Positions 1 through 5,647 of a stretch of DNA of 36,676 nucleotides are shown one piece after another. The stretch comes from a virus. The position numbers and the translations under genes were made by a program. Every line of letters begins with the position of its first letter. Position 1 is the first letter of the stretch. The notes under the pieces were generated by a model that ran no database searches, was not told the origin of the DNA, and saw nothing but the letters and a program-made list of their open reading frames with translations. The DNA lies in IMG/VR virus record IMGVR_UViG_3300006793_000106, positions 1 to 36,676 of that record. One strand, given 5' to 3'.

Positions 1-1
1 T

Positions 2-442
2 CTCGTGAATTTTGTCTGTCTCTTTCTGTGTCAAAACTGCGGTTTCGTGTACTCTTTTAGCTAGTTTAGTAATATCATAGTAATACAGAGGTATATCAAT
101 TGCGCCCCCTTGTAACCAGTTTGAAAATCTTTCGTGTAACATTGGGTGCCTTAACTTGTTATTTTTATAGTTAAATTCCTTGTCAAATCTCTCTAACATT
201 GTTATTAGTTTTTCTCTGTTAGTATCGCCAAAACTATCGTCTAGCATTTTAAAGATTTCAACAGCAATATTTTCTCTGTATTTCTTTGTATTTGTGTTTA
301 ATAAATTTGTTGTTCTCATTTTGTTTATTTTTTTATGAGGTTTTACGAGCATTATTGCTCTAAATACTTGCCTAATATTCTGCGTTTTTACTCTGTAAAA
401 TTTCGAGCTTGTTCGCTTGTTGTCTATTAGTTTTGCATTCAT
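2..442 (-). CDS. Leftward hypothetical protein, 3' end outside window
   Basis: An open frame of 147 codons runs leftward from an ATG at 442 to the window edge without a stop, so the C-terminus is missing. The product is basic and hydrophilic, with no signal peptide or membrane segment. A stretch around residues 84-112 (FDKEFNYKN, then RHPMLHERFSNWLQGG) resembles a short motif I associate with unassigned Bacteroidota phage proteins; I cannot name a function. A second start, Met42 at 319, follows an A-rich leader typical of Bacteroidota translation starts and may be the true one. The first 41 residues would then be untranslated leader. It is the only gene of the leftward arm visible and diverges from the rightward late genes across about 490 non-coding bases. 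Confidence 0.75.
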   Translation of the reverse strand, partial: MNAKLIDNKRTSSKFYRVKTQNIRQVFRAIMLVKPHKKINKMRTTNLLNTNTKKYRENIAVEIFKMLDDSFGDTNREKLITMLERFDKEFNYKNNKLRHPMLHERFSNWLQGGAIDIPLYYYDITKLAKRVHETAVLTQKETDKIHE

Positions 443-499
443 AGTTTAAATATAATCTATTTACACGAGATAAACACTATAAAAACAGCGTTTTTTTTA

Positions 500-511
500 G
501 TCGTTAACGAC
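500..511. repeat. 12-base perfect palindrome
   Basis: GTCGTTAACGAC is its own reverse complement. It lies about 60 bases upstream of the leftward gene start, directly after a run of eight T. A dimeric repressor site is a reasonable guess; no protein can be assigned to it. Confidence 0.5.
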
Positions 512-908
512 CAATTAATTATATTGTGTGTAATTGTTTAGTAATCAATTAGTTAGGTTGTCGCTGTTCTGGTAGTTTTATTAGCGTTTGTTTTAGTGTG
601 TGGAGCTGTTACCTTTTATCTGTCCTTAAGCAGTATAAAAGTTTAATTTTGTCTAGTAATTACAAGAATAAAAGACCTTCCCCCATAACAACAGAGGTAA
701 TTCAGGTTAAACGATAAACAAACAGCGTTAAACAGAAGAACATCAACAAAGGTTATCCCCTCGAGTAGTACCCTATTTTAAAAAGCTAAAAAAATCTAAA
801 TAAAAACAGAAAAAACAACCCCCCACCCAGAGAAAAAAAAGTCATTTTCTTTTCCCAATCGCAACCGTGTCGGGGGTGGGCACCTACAATCTCAACTTAT
901 CTCATAAA

Positions 909-928
909 TTTTTGTATCTTTACAAAAA
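909..928 (+). promoter_or_regulatory. Promoter -7 box inside an inverted repeat
   Basis: Perfect eight-base arms TTTTTGTA (909-916) and TACAAAAA (921-928) flank TCTT. The central TATCTTTA (915-922) matches seven of the eight positions counted in the Bacteroidota -7 element TAnnTTTG. The ATG of the next gene lies nine bases beyond. The overlap of box and dyad suggests a promoter covered by an operator. No clear -33 TTTG is visible. Confidence 0.55.
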
Positions 929-936
929 AATATGTT

Positions 937-1170
937 ATGGCAAAGTATAATCAGAAACCGAAACAACCAAGTACAAATAACTACGTAGATGGGTTGATGA
1001 TACGAGACGGAAGACTTATCAATCTGCGTCCTCCAGGGGTATCAGGAATAGAGCAAGCTTCTATGTATAGAAAAGAAATGAAAAAGCAATATAAGATTGA
1101 CACGATTGCTGATGGCATTGAAAGAGCGAAGATGAGAATGGATGGAGATAGAAATATATACGAGTGGTAA
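937..1170 (+). CDS. Small hypothetical protein
   Basis: A 77-residue basic protein with no recognised domain, signal peptide or membrane segment. The first 17 residues are polar and rich in Lys, Gln and Asn. The middle (about 18-42) reads like a short folded region (MIRDGRLINLRPPGVSGIEQ), and the C-terminal third is charged and probably helical. The start at 937 is chosen because a promoter-like box with an inverted repeat ends nine bases upstream; the out-of-frame ATG at 932 leads nowhere. A hairpin followed by a T-run lies 28 bases after the stop, so it is probably a monocistronic unit. It is the first rightward gene after the divergent region, a position often taken by regulators or early host-takeover proteins, but nothing in the sequence decides this. 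Confidence 0.7.
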   Translation: MAKYNQKPKQPSTNNYVDGLMIRDGRLINLRPPGVSGIEQASMYRKEMKKQYKIDTIADGIERAKMRMDGDRNIYEW

Positions 1171-1197
1171 AGAATTAGTTTGTTTGTTTGTTTGTTG

Positions 1198-1232
1198 AAA
1201 AAAGGGGATAGCATCAGTTATTCCTTTTTTTT
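1198..1232 (+). terminator. Intrinsic terminator
   Basis: AAAAAAGG (1198-1205) pairs with CCTTTTTT (1223-1230), extended inward by two G-T pairs, and is followed by more T. The A-run on the left side means it could also stop leftward transcription. Just upstream (1179-1194) are four TTTG units in tandem. Confidence 0.6.
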
Positions 1233-1332
1233 ATGTCGATTAATTAATAATTATGTTATCTTTATGCCGATATTATGTCGATTTTAAAAACGTAACTATT
1301 TGATTTTTAATACTTATGTCGATTATGTCGAT
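1233..1332. repeat. Five ATGYCGAT repeats upstream of the SET gene
   Basis: ATGTCGAT occurs at 1233-1240, 1275-1282, 1316-1323 and 1325-1332, with the variant ATGCCGAT at 1264-1271. Start-to-start distances are 31, 11, 41 and 9 bases, close to whole numbers of DNA turns. All are in the same orientation and none is inside a gene. This looks like an array of binding sites for one protein facing one side of the helix: an operator, an activator array or replication iterons. The sequence does not say which. Confidence 0.7.
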
Positions 1333-1407
1333 TTTTCCTCCAAACTGTAGTGAAAAAAAATTTTATAAAAGACGTATATAATATATATATAATAGAGAAA
1401 GTAAAAT

Positions 1408-1794
1408 ATGACATACAATAAAATAGAATTTTTAGAAATGTTAGCAGACTTAGGCTTGACCGAACAAGAGCTTGCGGACATATCCGAGAGTGGAGAAGTA
1501 GTCAAGTTTAAAACCTTAACGGTAAAGAGAAAGAAATCCAAGATACACGGCTACGGAATGTTTGCTCAAGTTGATTTGGAACAAGGGGACATTATAGGAT
1601 TAGCCTCCGTCAATGCAATACATAAAACTTATCTAGGTAGGTATACCAATCACTCACATAATCCTAACATTGATTTTTTATATTTACAGAATTATGATTT
1701 AATAGGCGTGGCCAAGCAACCTATTAAAAAAGGAGAAGAACTGTTAGTAGATTATAGAAATCATATTTTAACCCCACAGTTTTATAAAATATAA
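1408..1794 (+). CDS. SET-domain protein-lysine methyltransferase
   Basis: A 128-residue protein made almost entirely of one SET domain, the fold that transfers methyl groups from S-adenosylmethionine to lysine side chains of proteins. After a helical, acidic N-terminus (1-30) come the family motifs: the AdoMet-binding stretch KSKIHGYGMFA (43-53, with G48-Y49-G50), the pseudoknot motif RYTNHSHNPN (78-87, N81 and H82), and GEELLVDY (109-116) ending in the conserved Tyr116. The cysteines of a post-SET zinc cluster are absent. The size is close to the 119-residue vSET of chlorovirus PBCV-1. The gene lies 36 bases upstream of groEL on the same strand and downstream of the five ATGYCGAT repeats; an AT-rich leader precedes it without a clear TAnnTTTG box. 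The target is unknown: chaperonin, virion proteins and host nucleoid or ribosomal proteins are all possible. Confidence 0.9.
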   Translation: MTYNKIEFLEMLADLGLTEQELADISESGEVVKFKTLTVKRKKSKIHGYGMFAQVDLEQGDIIGLASVNAIHKTYLGRYTNHSHNPNIDFLYLQNYDLIGVAKQPIKKGEELLVDYRNHILTPQFYKI

Positions 1795-1799
1795 TATTG

Positions 1800-1807
1800 T
1801 ATATTTG
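1800..1807 (+). promoter_or_regulatory. Promoter -7 box for groEL
   Basis: TATATTTG is a full match to TAnnTTTG and sits 24 bases before the groEL ATG, right after the SET stop codon. No good -33 TTTG is seen. It would let the chaperonin pair be expressed apart from the SET gene. Confidence 0.5.
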
Positions 1808-1830
1808 CTTTAAATTAAATTAAATCAAAT

Positions 1831-3459
1831 ATGAATCCACCTGTTGGAGGTTACTCCCCTAAAGACCTGAGATTTGGAGAGTCAGGCAGAAACTCATTAA
1901 TAAACGGAATTACTAAAATTGCCAACGCAGTTAAAAGCACATTAGGGCCACGCGGCCATACCGTGTTAATCGAATCTCCTAATCATACTAAAGGAATTAC
2001 AATTACTAAAGACGGGGTAACTGTCGCTAAGTCTATTGACTTAATTCATCCTGTAGAAAATTTAGCAGTGCGTATGATGAAAGAAGCAGCTTCTAATACT
2101 GCAACTTCCGCAGGAGACGGAACAACTACTGCAATTGTTTTAACTGAAGCTTTAGTAAAAGCTGGTAATGATTTAATAAAGGATACTCATAATAGAACAG
2201 AGATATTAAGATGTATCACTAAGTCATTACCCGATATAATTAAAAATCTAAAGACTGCTTCCAAGCCAATAACTAAACGAAGATTAAAAGATGTAGCTAT
2301 AATATCAGCTAATGGAGATAAAGACATTGGAACTATAATAGCTAAGACATATAATGAGGTAGGTAAAAATGGAATAGTTACAGTAGAGCGTTCAAAAAGT
2401 AGTTCTACTTATAATGAGACTACACAGGGAATTAAAATAGAAAGAGGATTTAATTCGGATTTATTTATTAATGACCAAAAGAAAGATGAGTGCATAATGG
2501 AAGATGTACATATATTAGTATCGGATGCTCCCGTAGAAAATATATTAAATATTGAGAATATATTAAAACCTATTATTACCGAAAACAAAAGATTGCTTTT
2601 AATTTGCCCTACAAGTGATAATGTATTAAATACATTAGCTGCTAACGTAATGAAAAAGAAACTTAATGTATGTAATATTAATCCTCCACAGTTTGGATAC
2701 AAGCAACACGAGTTAATGCAAGACATAGCTATCTCGGTTAATGCAAAATATTTTTCAGAAAAAACTGGAGATGATTTAAGTTTAATGAACTTTAATGACT
2801 TGGGTCACGCTGCCAAGGTGATAGTTGGTAGAGACTCTACAGTCATTATTAAAGACCCTGAGGTTACAGATGCTGATGTAGAGGAAAGAGTTAAACAACT
2901 CTGGGATGCTCATAAACTTGCATCCACTAAACAAGATAAAGAGTTTATCCTATCTCGAATCGCATCTTTAACTGGGGGTATAGGCGTAATATATGTAGGA
3001 GGTCAGACCGATATAGAACAAAAAGAATTATATGATAGAGTAGATGATGCAGTATGTGCTGTTCGGTCAGCTTTAACCGAAGGGATATTACCTGGAGCTG
3101 GTACCGCTTTGTATAATATTGGAAAGCTATTTACCCGAAGAGCAGAACTCACTACCGAAAATTCCGAAAAAATTGCTGACGCAATTTTAGGAACAGCATT
3201 ACAATCTCCCTTAAAACAAATCCTTGCAAATGCTGGATTAGAAGATAAAGAAGTATATAAAGATATTGACAACCCTAGACACGGCTATGATGTGAAGAAC
3301 GAAACCTATGGAGACTTATTAGAGCTAGGAGTCATAGACCCTTTGAAAGTTACCAAGCACGCTTTACAAAATGCAGTATCGGTAGCTACAACTATATTAA
3401 GTACTAATGCTATTATTACAATGGCCAGAACATACGAAACAGATGAAGCCTCTAAATAA
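1831..3459 (+). CDS. groEL: Phage-encoded GroEL-type chaperonin (Hsp60, group I)
   Basis: A 542-residue group I chaperonin; E. coli GroEL has 548. It would form ring complexes that enclose and fold proteins using ATP. Equatorial ATP-site motifs are intact: TLGPRG (37-42), ITKDGVTVA (58-66, D61 matching E. coli D52), GDGTTTA (95-101, D96 matching D87), RVDDAVCAVRSAL (matching D398) and GVIDPLKVT near the C-terminus (matching D495). The apical domain is present (GIKIERGFNSDLFIN onward), but one of the aromatic substrate-binding residues of E. coli (Y203) is Leu here. The C-terminus ends in a polar tail (TMARTYETDEASK) and has no Gly-Gly-Met repeat. The N-terminus is about nine residues longer than the bacterial one (NPPVGGYSPK). 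The 3' end overlaps the co-chaperonin gene by 17 bases. Its divergence from bacterial GroEL argues for a long-standing phage gene, not recent capture. It probably folds virion proteins such as the MCP. Confidence 0.97.
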   Translation: MNPPVGGYSPKDLRFGESGRNSLINGITKIANAVKSTLGPRGHTVLIESPNHTKGITITKDGVTVAKSIDLIHPVENLAVRMMKEAASNTATSAGDGTTTAIVLTEALVKAGNDLIKDTHNRTEILRCITKSLPDIIKNLKTASKPITKRRLKDVAIISANGDKDIGTIIAKTYNEVGKNGIVTVERSKSSSTYNETTQGIKIERGFNSDLFINDQKKDECIMEDVHILVSDAPVENILNIENILKPIITENKRLLLICPTSDNVLNTLAANVMKKKLNVCNINPPQFGYKQHELMQDIAISVNAKYFSEKTGDDLSLMNFNDLGHAAKVIVGRDSTVIIKDPEVTDADVEERVKQLWDAHKLASTKQDKEFILSRIASLTGGIGVIYVGGQTDIEQKELYDRVDDAVCAVRSALTEGILPGAGTALYNIGKLFTRRAELTTENSEKIADAILGTALQSPLKQILANAGLEDKEVYKDIDNPRHGYDVKNETYGDLLELGVIDPLKVTKHALQNAVSVATTILSTNAIITMARTYETDEASK

Positions 3460-3700
3460 ATATATTGCTATTGATATTATAGACGAAGAGATTACTACCG
3501 AGTCAGGATTAATATTATCTGATAAAGACGCTGATGCTCTTAGGTATAAAAAAGCTAGAGTAGTTGCTCCTGGAACAGAAGTGAATACTTTAAAAAAAGA
3601 TGATGTAATTTATTTTGATAGTAGGTCAGGCTATACTTTATTAATAGACAACTCTCCTTTAACTGTAATTAGTGAGAGAGACGTTGTTGTTGTTTTATAG
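3443..3700 (+). CDS. groES: GroES-type co-chaperonin without roof hairpin
   Basis: An 85-residue co-chaperonin, the lid of the chaperonin cage. The frame is open from 3407, but the start is set at the ATG at 3443 because the protein then begins MKPLNKYIAI, matching the GroES opening (RPLHDRVIV). The mobile loop is ITTESGLILSD with LIL (23-25) in place of the GroES IVL tripeptide that binds GroEL. The barrel continues with ARVVAPG (38-44), LKKDDVIYF (50-58) and ends SERDVVVVL, like GroES SESDILAIV. Between APG and LKKDD about nine residues are missing relative to E. coli GroES; these form the roof beta-hairpin, which T4 gp31 also lacks. Gene order is groEL-groES, the reverse of the usual bacterial operon. 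The 3' end overlaps the convergent winged-helix gene by 32 bases. Confidence 0.88.
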   Translation: MKPLNKYIAIDIIDEEITTESGLILSDKDADALRYKKARVVAPGTEVNTLKKDDVIYFDSRSGYTLLIDNSPLTVISERDVVVVL

Positions 3701-4097
3701 CTTTATTCATTTCTTTAATAAAATTTTTATAAACCTTATCCGTATAAGAAACATTTCTATGAAATATAGGATTATGTTCTGATGAAGGTATCTCATCTCC
3801 GTTTAATTTTTTATATATAGAATTTACTACCCTCTTACCTTTATAAGACAATTCATATAAAGCTTTGTTTTTTCCTACGCGTTTTCTAAATACCTCAATC
3901 CACCCATCCCGTAACAGCCTGTCAAAGCGAGTTACATTCCAGCTTAAAAGTTTATCAAATTCTTTAAACTTATCTTTACTAAAGTAATCTTCGGAATATA
4001 AAAACAGAAGCATATCTAAATCTCCAGTGTTGAGCTTATACTTCATTTTAATGTAGTAGCGTATCACTCGCCAGTATTTTAAATAATTAAATTGCAT
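3669..4097 (-). CDS. Winged-helix protein, possible transcription regulator
   Basis: A 142-residue basic protein and the only leftward gene inside the late region. Residues about 25-90 fit a MarR/PadR-like winged helix: a helical start (LDMLLFLYSEDYFS), a recognition-helix region (WNVTRFDRLLRDGWIEVFRK), then a beta-wing and the typical YELSYKGKRVVNSIY. The C-terminal 45 residues (NPIFHR, YTDKVYKNFIKEMNKAIKQQ) read like a motif I associate with marine Bacteroidota phage proteins. It converges on and overlaps groES by 32 bases. It is divergent from the small gene at 4135 across 37 bases that hold an inverted repeat, the layout of an autoregulated repressor with its operator. No ligand site can be seen. 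The DNA-binding role is inferred from the fold pattern, so a virion role cannot be excluded. Confidence 0.8.
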   Translation of the reverse strand: MQFNYLKYWRVIRYYIKMKYKLNTGDLDMLLFLYSEDYFSKDKFKEFDKLLSWNVTRFDRLLRDGWIEVFRKRVGKNKALYELSYKGKRVVNSIYKKLNGDEIPSSEHNPIFHRNVSYTDKVYKNFIKEMNKAIKQQQRLSH

Positions 4098-4106
4098 TTT
4101 ATTAAA

Positions 4107-4130
4107 TTTGTATCTTTGTAAAAATACAAA
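4107..4130 (+). promoter_or_regulatory. Promoter overlapping an inverted-repeat operator
   Basis: TATCTTTG (4111-4118) is a full TAnnTTTG match with TTG at 4092-4094, 16 bases upstream, as a -33 element. Arms TTTGTAT (4107-4113) and ATACAAA (4124-4130) form a perfect dyad across the box. It fills the 37-base gap between the divergent winged-helix gene and the gene at 4135, so the winged-helix protein is the obvious candidate to bind it. Confidence 0.65.
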
Positions 4131-4134
4131 AATT

Positions 4135-4284
4135 ATGGCAGATACAGATTATAATTATTTAGAGGAATATAAAAAAAAGGCGGCAAAAAATAAAAAGAAG
4201 ACAAAAGCTCGGAAACCAAGAAAGATATGGGGATTAAAAGGACTAGCTTCTTTTGCCTCTAAATATAAACCAAAGACAAAATAG
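4135..4284 (+). CDS. Tiny Lys-rich protein (49 residues)
   Basis: ATG at 4135, stop at 4282-4284. The protein is very basic: an acidic start (MADTDYNYLEEYKKK), a Lys/Arg-rich middle (residues 13-30) and a short hydrophobic patch (IWGLKGLASFASKYK). It starts four bases after the promoter/operator dyad, so it heads a rightward unit. No domain is recognised. The charge would suit nucleic-acid binding or an internal head protein. Codon use and placement look genuine, but the length leaves some doubt. Confidence 0.65.
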   Translation: MADTDYNYLEEYKKKAAKNKKKTKARKPRKIWGLKGLASFASKYKPKTK

Positions 4285-4313
4285 ACCCTAAAATGAGACA
4301 AGGAAAATATTAG

Positions 4314-4321
4314 TATCTTTG
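4314..4321 (+). promoter_or_regulatory. Promoter -7 box
   Basis: TATCTTTG lies 22 bases before the ATG at 4344, in the gap between two small genes. No -33 TTG is visible at the expected distance. Confidence 0.5.
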
Positions 4322-4343
4322 TCAGATAATAAATATATAAATT

Positions 4344-4508
4344 ATGGCAAAAGATAAAAATTTTATTCAAAAAGTATTCTCCAGCGCAAAGCGTAGAGGA
4401 ACCCTCGGAGATTGCACAGGAAAAAAGTTTGGAAGTAAGTCTTGCCCTAAAGGTTCTAAGAAATATAATTTTGCAAAAACAATGCGAAAAATAAATAAGA
4501 AAAAATAA
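4344..4508 (+). CDS. Tiny basic protein with two cysteines (54 residues)
   Basis: ATG at 4344, stop at 4506-4508. After a short helical start (MAKDKNFIQKVF) the protein reads KRRGTLGDCTGKKFGSKSCPKG (split: KRRGTLGDC, TGKKFGSKSC, PKG) and ends in a Lys-rich tail. C24 and C34 are ten residues apart. The pattern GTxGDCxGxKFG followed by CPxG and a basic AKTxRK tail is one I associate with small unassigned Bacteroidota phage proteins. Function unknown; a structural or DNA-associated role is likely given the charge and the neighbours. Confidence 0.72.
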   Translation: MAKDKNFIQKVFSSAKRRGTLGDCTGKKFGSKSCPKGSKKYNFAKTMRKINKKK

Positions 4509-4533
4509 ATAATTAATAATTAAAATAAATATT

Positions 4534-4740
4534 ATGGCAAAAAAGCAAGGATATAACGCTAGACTAGATGAGTCATTAGGCGGACGACACAGAGGTCATC
4601 ACTCTCAATCTTTAAAAGATAGAAGAGATGAATCTAAAGCAATGTCTAAAAAAGACTATGGACACGCTTACGGAGCAGACCACGGAATGGAGTACAGAAA
4701 AGATGTACACGAGCATTTAGGAAAAATGATTAGAAAATAA
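4534..4740 (+). CDS. Small conserved phage protein, hydrophilic (68 residues)
   Basis: A 68-residue hydrophilic protein rich in His, Lys, Arg and Asp. The opening (YNARLDESLGGRHRG) and the following SLKDRRDESKAM resemble a motif I recall from small marine phage proteins without assigned function. It has no hydrophobic core, so it is probably extended or disordered, perhaps a packaged or assembly-linked peptide. It lies 25 bases after its upstream neighbour and one base before the next gene, inside a run of five tiny genes. Confidence 0.75.
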   Translation: MAKKQGYNARLDESLGGRHRGHHSQSLKDRRDESKAMSKKDYGHAYGADHGMEYRKDVHEHLGKMIRK

Positions 4741-4741
4741 G

Positions 4742-4939
4742 ATGGGAAAACTATTAGTAAAATTAGGCTTAAAATTACAGCAGCTTTGGTGTAAATTTAA
4801 GTGCTGTTGGAATTGGGTAGTTTCAAAACTTTTATTTAATGTAACTAACTGTCCTTATAAAATGTGTGAATGTAAAGAAGATAAACCTTTTGATATGGGC
4901 GAAAACGCTGCGAATCCACAAAATATGGGCGGTATATAA
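4742..4939 (+). CDS. Small cysteine-rich protein (65 residues)
   Basis: The N-terminal half is an amphipathic, Trp- and Cys-containing segment (LWCKFKCCWNWVVSKLLF) and the C-terminal half has CPYKMCECK followed by a polar tail. Six cysteines in 65 residues are unusual for this genome. The arrangement could bind a metal or form disulfides, and the amphipathic part could touch a membrane. The start is one base after the previous stop, suggesting translational coupling. Function unknown. Confidence 0.68.
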   Translation: MGKLLVKLGLKLQQLWCKFKCCWNWVVSKLLFNVTNCPYKMCECKEDKPFDMGENAANPQNMGGI

Positions 4940-4947
4940 ATAATTAA

Positions 4948-5127
4948 ATGAAATTAGACCGAACGAGAATGCCAAGCAGAGGATTGGGAGACTCAATAGA
5001 AAAAATAACAAAAGCTACTGGAATAAAAAAAGCAGTAGAGAAAGTAAGTAAAGCAACAGGAAATGATTGTGGGTGTGGGGAAAGACGCGACACTCTTAAC
5101 AGGATGTTTCCATATAAAAACAATTAA
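4948..5127 (+). CDS. Small GLGD/DCGC-motif phage protein (59 residues)
   Basis: ATG at 4948, stop at 5125-5127. It contains GLGDSIEKITKATGIKKAV (12-30), a helical VEKVSKATG, then NDCGCGERRDTLNRMFPYKN. The combination of GLGDxxxKITKATGI with a terminal CGCxxRxxxLNxxFP resembles a short family I recall from Bacteroidota phages. The two-cysteine motif may hold metal or a disulfide. It directly precedes a virion-type protein, three bases away, and belongs to the same transcription unit. Its function is not known to me. Confidence 0.78.
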   Translation: MKLDRTRMPSRGLGDSIEKITKATGIKKAVEKVSKATGNDCGCGERRDTLNRMFPYKNN

Positions 5128-5130
5128 AAT

Positions 5131-5643
5131 ATGTATTCAAAAATTCAAGTAAATACTGCTAGCGCACTTGCTGTTATTCCCAGTGATACAGTTAATATTC
5201 CTGAACCTGCATCTCAAGTAGTGACGGGTACAGCTGATTTTTCTGTAGCAGGAACCTTAACAGATGTAGGAACCACTTTTACATCGGATGGAATTAATGT
5301 TGGTGCAATAGTATATAATACCACAGCAAATAAAGCATATTATGTAGCTTCAGTAGATAGTGATACAGCAATATCACTAAGCCCTTCATCAGCAGGGGGA
5401 GCAGCAGATGTTTATGTAATATATAATGAGTCTACTTTAGGAGCATTATTATGGGTAGGAAGTAATGAAGGCACTATGGATGTAGCAAAATCATTTGTAA
5501 ATGTAAATGTTAAAACGGTAAATAATAGTGAAGTAGTTTTCACTAATGCTCCAGTAGGAGAGTATTTGCCAGTTCAAGTTACAATGCTAAAAGATACGAC
5601 CACTTCATCAGCTGCTAAAAATAACTGTTTAGCACTAAGTTAG
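5131..5643 (+). CDS. Small beta-rich virion protein
   Basis: A 170-residue protein rich in Ser, Thr, Val and Ala with no Lys/Arg clusters, typical of an exposed virion beta-protein. The C-terminal 60 residues (GALLWVGSNEG, VKTVNNSEVVFTNAPVGEYLPVQV, ending DTTTSSAAKNNCLALS) follow a layout common in small phage decoration or spike-base proteins: a glycine turn, then a beta pair, then a Thr/Ala tail with a terminal ALS. Residues about 35-105 form an inserted beta domain (DFSVAGTLTDVGTTF, YYVASVDSDTAISL). It follows the tiny genes by three bases and precedes the membrane protein at 5648. Assignment to head or tail is not possible from the sequence. Confidence 0.75.
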   Translation: MYSKIQVNTASALAVIPSDTVNIPEPASQVVTGTADFSVAGTLTDVGTTFTSDGINVGAIVYNTTANKAYYVASVDSDTAISLSPSSAGGAADVYVIYNESTLGALLWVGSNEGTMDVAKSFVNVNVKTVNNSEVVFTNAPVGEYLPVQVTMLKDTTTSSAAKNNCLALS

Positions 5644-5647
5644 AAAG

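Larger units (their letters stand above)
443..936. other. Non-coding divergent intergenic region
   Basis: No credible gene is seen on either strand; stops are frequent in all frames. It separates leftward from rightward transcription and so probably holds the control sites of both arms. Visible structure: a perfect 12-base palindrome at 500-511, a C-rich run at 819-828, a G-rich run at 872-880 that can pair with it over seven bases (CCCACCC 822-828 with GGGTGGG 874-880), and a promoter-like box near the right end. A replication origin is possible but nothing specific shows one. Confidence 0.6.

Noticed and set aside
819-880. Terminator formed by the C-rich and G-rich tracts
   Set aside because: The arms are separated by about 45 bases and no T-run follows on either strand; a chance pairing of simple tracts is as likely.
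1179-1194. Four TTTG units as a phase-variation tract
   Set aside because: Only four units and placed after a stop codon, so slippage would not change any protein or clearly any promoter spacing.
981-1214. Leftward hydrophobic open frame over the first small gene
   Set aside because: It crosses the terminator hairpin and is antisense to the gene that has the promoter; the hydrophobicity follows from complementing Lys-rich codons.
2409-2726. Leftward open frame opposite groEL
   Set aside because: It lies wholly antisense to a conserved chaperonin, has no promoter-like box and no recognisable domain. The same holds for the leftward frames opposite groEL at 3003-3272, the fibre genes, the scaffold, the MCP and the giant tail gene.
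3407-3442. Start of the co-chaperonin at 3407, adding twelve residues
   Set aside because: The added residues come from the groEL coding end in another frame and do not match GroES, which aligns from the Met at 3443.
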